Of a stretch of DNA of 7,218 bases, positions 6,040-7,218 are shown one piece after another. The position numbers and the translations under genes are program-made. The DNA comes from Victivallales bacterium (GTDB lineage Bacteria > Verrucomicrobiota > Lentisphaeria > Victivallales > SZUA-371). The notes beneath the pieces were generated by a model, which saw only the letters and a program-made list of their open reading frames with translations, was not told the origin of the DNA and did no database searches. How positions within the stretch are numbered: the first letter of the stretch is position 1; each line of letters starts with the position of its first letter. The stretch is taken from contig JAQUZV010000115.1 in assembly GCA_028691155.1 (NCBI GenBank), positions 1-7,218 on the forward strand, written 5' to 3'.

Positions 6040-6067
6040 TTCCGGAACACTCCCTGTGTACCCGGAA
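6040..6067 (-). promoter_or_regulatory. leader hairpin II of flagellin A with AGGGA loop
   Basis: The outer stem pairs TTCCGG (6040-6045) with CCGGAA (6062-6067). After a small internal loop the inner stem pairs ACAC (6047-6050) with GTGT (6056-6059). On the minus strand the apical loop is AGGGA, and ACAGGGA (plus 6051-6057) is a full match to ACARGGA. There is no counterpart hairpin at this position in the flagellin B leader, although a similar string ACACAAGGGAGTG covers its ribosome-binding site. Confidence 0.5.
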
Positions 6068-6078
6068 AGCCGGCAATT

Positions 6079-6091
6079 GAGAATCCTTCTC
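6079..6091 (-). promoter_or_regulatory. leader hairpin I of flagellin A with GGA loop
   Basis: On the minus strand GAGAA-GGA-TTCTC is a perfect 5-bp stem with GGA in the loop (AGGAT if the closing A-T pair opens). It would begin about 10 nt after the predicted transcription start. It lacks the ACA of the full CsrA core but keeps the looped GGA, the most conserved part of such sites. Confidence 0.4.
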
Positions 6092-6108
6092 TGCTCGACA
6101 AGCTATTA

Positions 6109-6134
6109 TTATCGGCCGTTTTTATTCCGCTTTA
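6109..6134 (-). promoter_or_regulatory. sigma-28 (FliA) promoter of flagellin A
   Basis: On the minus strand TAAA (plus 6131-6134), a 14-nt spacer and GCCGATAA (plus 6109-6116) match the sigma-28 consensus TAAA-N15-GCCGATAA. The -10 box is perfect at eight of eight and the spacer is one base short of the commonest length. Transcription should start near 6101-6102, about 117 nt before the ATG, so the leader carries all three GGA-loop hairpins. The surrounding 6110-6180 is A+T-rich on this strand. Confidence 0.85.
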
Positions 6135-6196
6135 TACTGTTTTTCCATATTTTTCGATTTTTTTTCTTCGGCGGTACGGTGTCGGGGGCGAAAGAC

Positions 6197-7218
6197 TTAT
6201 TCCGGCGTCGGAAAAATCCGACGCAGCCGGTCGGCCATACGGTGATGGCGCATAAAGGTATCGTGGCCGCGTTCGGCCGTTTTGATTCGTTCCCGGTCCC
6301 GACTCAGGTAGTGGCGGACTGTGGCGACCATCGTATTCGGGTCGGCGAAGGTCTGTAGTTGGGAACCCGGCTGGAACAGTTCGGTGAGTGCCGGGGCGCC
6401 GTTGGTGAGGGTGAAGCCGCCGGCGGCCAGCAGGTGGAAAATGCGCTGCGGCACGCTGTCCAGATTCTGGACCTGGGTCAGGTTGAGGTTGATTTTGGCG
6501 GCATTGTAAATTTCCGGCAGGGCGGCATAATCCGCCGGACCGTAATAGTGCAGGGTAGCGTAGTCGGCCGTCACCCGGGACCAGAACGGGTCGCCGAAGA
6601 CGGCGGTGGCGATTCCGGCTTCCCCCAGGGCGCGCAGACAGTTTTCCCGCTGTCGGGCGGAGATCAGTTGTCCCAGTCCCCGGAAAAAGCGGTGGCGGGC
6701 GGCGGGGGCGCGGCCCAGCGGATCGATGCCGCACTGTCGGGCCAGAAGGTCCCAATGTCCGGCGATGTCGCCGTCGTTACAGGTGTGCTGCATGAGGTCG
6801 ATGATGATTCGGCTCATTTCATGCGCCAGTTCCAGCCGTCGCCGTTCCGTGGTGTTTGCGGTTGCTTTTTGACTCAGGAAGTCGCGTTCCGCCTGCTGCC
6901 GGGTATCGTGATAGGAGCTCATGACGAAGGCCAGGTCGTATTGAAAATCACGGCGGCGAGGGGTTCGCTCGAAATCGGGACCGGCCGAGAACGGCAGGTA
7001 TCGGGTCGGCGCGTGAAGAGGGGCGATCATTGCCGTTTCCCGGCGGTTGAAGAGGAAAAGGCGGTCTTCCGGCCGCAATAGGGCCGGGTCGATGCCGTCC
7101 AGCGCGTTGACGGCGTTGGAGTCGAAACTCCAGACGGTATAGCCGCAGTGCGCCCGAACGCATTCCTCCCAGATTTCGGGATGAAAATTGATGTCCAGGA
7201 CGGGATGGCACTGTTCCC
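6197..7218 (-). CDS. CgeB/YkvP-like glycosyltransferase, 5' end outside the window
   Basis: The frame is open to the right window edge and ends with TAA at 6197-6199, giving 339 visible residues. The TTG at 7078 is internal, because upstream codons continue as sensible protein (DINFHPEIWEECVRAHCGYTVWSFDS). The N-terminal part resembles the acceptor-side half of CgeB-like proteins, with the RYLPFSAGPDFE segment. The C-terminal part (about 6200-6547) has the layout of a Glyco_trans_1_2 domain: YYGPADYAALPEIYNAAKIN, then the sugar-nucleotide-site-like PQRIFHLLAAGGFTLTN, then LTELF. It probably transfers a sugar from an activated donor in the cytoplasm; donor and acceptor cannot be read from sequence. 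It lies directly upstream of flagellin A on the same strand, so flagellin glycosylation is a reasonable guess. Cell-surface polysaccharide synthesis is the alternative. Confidence 0.75.
   Translation of the reverse strand, partial: EQCHPVLDINFHPEIWEECVRAHCGYTVWSFDSNAVNALDGIDPALLRPEDRLFLFNRRETAMIAPLHAPTRYLPFSAGPDFERTPRRRDFQYDLAFVMSSYHDTRQQAERDFLSQKATANTTERRRLELAHEMSRIIIDLMQHTCNDGDIAGHWDLLARQCGIDPLGRAPAARHRFFRGLGQLISARQRENCLRALGEAGIATAVFGDPFWSRVTADYATLHYYGPADYAALPEIYNAAKINLNLTQVQNLDSVPQRIFHLLAAGGFTLTNGAPALTELFQPGSQLQTFADPNTMVATVRHYLSRDRERIKTAERGHDTFMRHHRMADRLRRIFPTPE
6205..6224 (-). terminator. hairpin at the 3' end of the glycosyltransferase gene, weak terminator candidate
   Basis: GCGTCGGA (6205-6212) and TCCGACGC (6217-6224) form a perfect 8-bp stem with a four-base loop, on the minus strand TTTT. 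It lies inside the last codons of the glycosyltransferase gene. Only the short GTCTTTC follows after the stop codon, so termination is uncertain and some read-through into flagellin A is possible. Confidence 0.35.

Noticed and set aside
4893..6080. Long open frame on the plus strand (395 codons) across flagellin A
   Set aside because: It is antisense to an unmistakable flagellin; its Gly/Val/Ala/Asp-rich translation mirrors flagellin codon use and matches no family. Similar antisense frames over fliD (2208-3164) and flagellin B (3586-4560) are rejected for the same reason.
7076..7078. TTG as start of the glycosyltransferase
   Set aside because: The frame continues open and protein-like to the window edge, so the TTG is an internal Leu codon.
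1..7218. tRNA, rRNA, CRISPR array, insertion sequence or integrase
   Set aside because: No cloverleaf, rRNA block, spaced direct repeats, terminal inverted repeats or transposase/integrase motifs were seen; the only large repeat is the flagellin gene pair.

Overview
The window looks like a chromosomal segment of a flagellated, probably Gram-negative bacterium with fairly G+C-rich DNA. It holds two flagellins, a filament cap protein, a CgeB-like glycosyltransferase, a WbuC-type cupin and an OleB-like hydrolase. That mix fits a member of the PVC group (for example Lentisphaerota) or a deltaproteobacterial lineage, but the taxon is a guess and no marker gene fixes it.

Layout. Positions 3-2207 read on the plus strand: the 3' end of an OleB-like alpha/beta hydrolase, a membrane-anchored PAS-REC protein with no kinase core, and a WbuC-family cupin. 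Positions 2295-7218 read on the minus strand. In the direction of transcription these are a CgeB-like glycosyltransferase (5' end outside the window), flagellin copy A (5049-5984), flagellin copy B (3850-4785) and fliD (2295-3677). The two blocks converge in a G+C-rich, hairpin-forming gap at 2208-2294.

The minus-strand block is a filament module: two nearly identical flagellins, the cap on which flagellin assembles, and a glycosyltransferase that could decorate flagellin. No fliS, flaG, csrA, fliW or hook/basal-body gene lies in the window. Flagellin A has a good sigma-28 promoter (TAAA-N14-GCCGATAA, 6109-6134), and fliD has a weaker sigma-28-like one (3714-3740). Flagellin B has none that I can recognise. 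Each flagellin gene is followed by its own candidate intrinsic terminator, so they are probably separate transcripts.

The most interesting signal is in the flagellin leaders. Read on the minus strand, both contain the same hairpin with AAGGA in its loop, and its ACAAGGA core fits the CsrA/RsmA consensus ACARGGA. The flagellin A leader has two more hairpins with GGA in the loop. In the flagellin B leader the ribosome-binding site itself lies in a small AAGGGA loop. This resembles the CsrA-controlled hag leader of Bacillus and suggests post-transcriptional control of flagellin synthesis; csrA and fliW would have to be found elsewhere in the genome.
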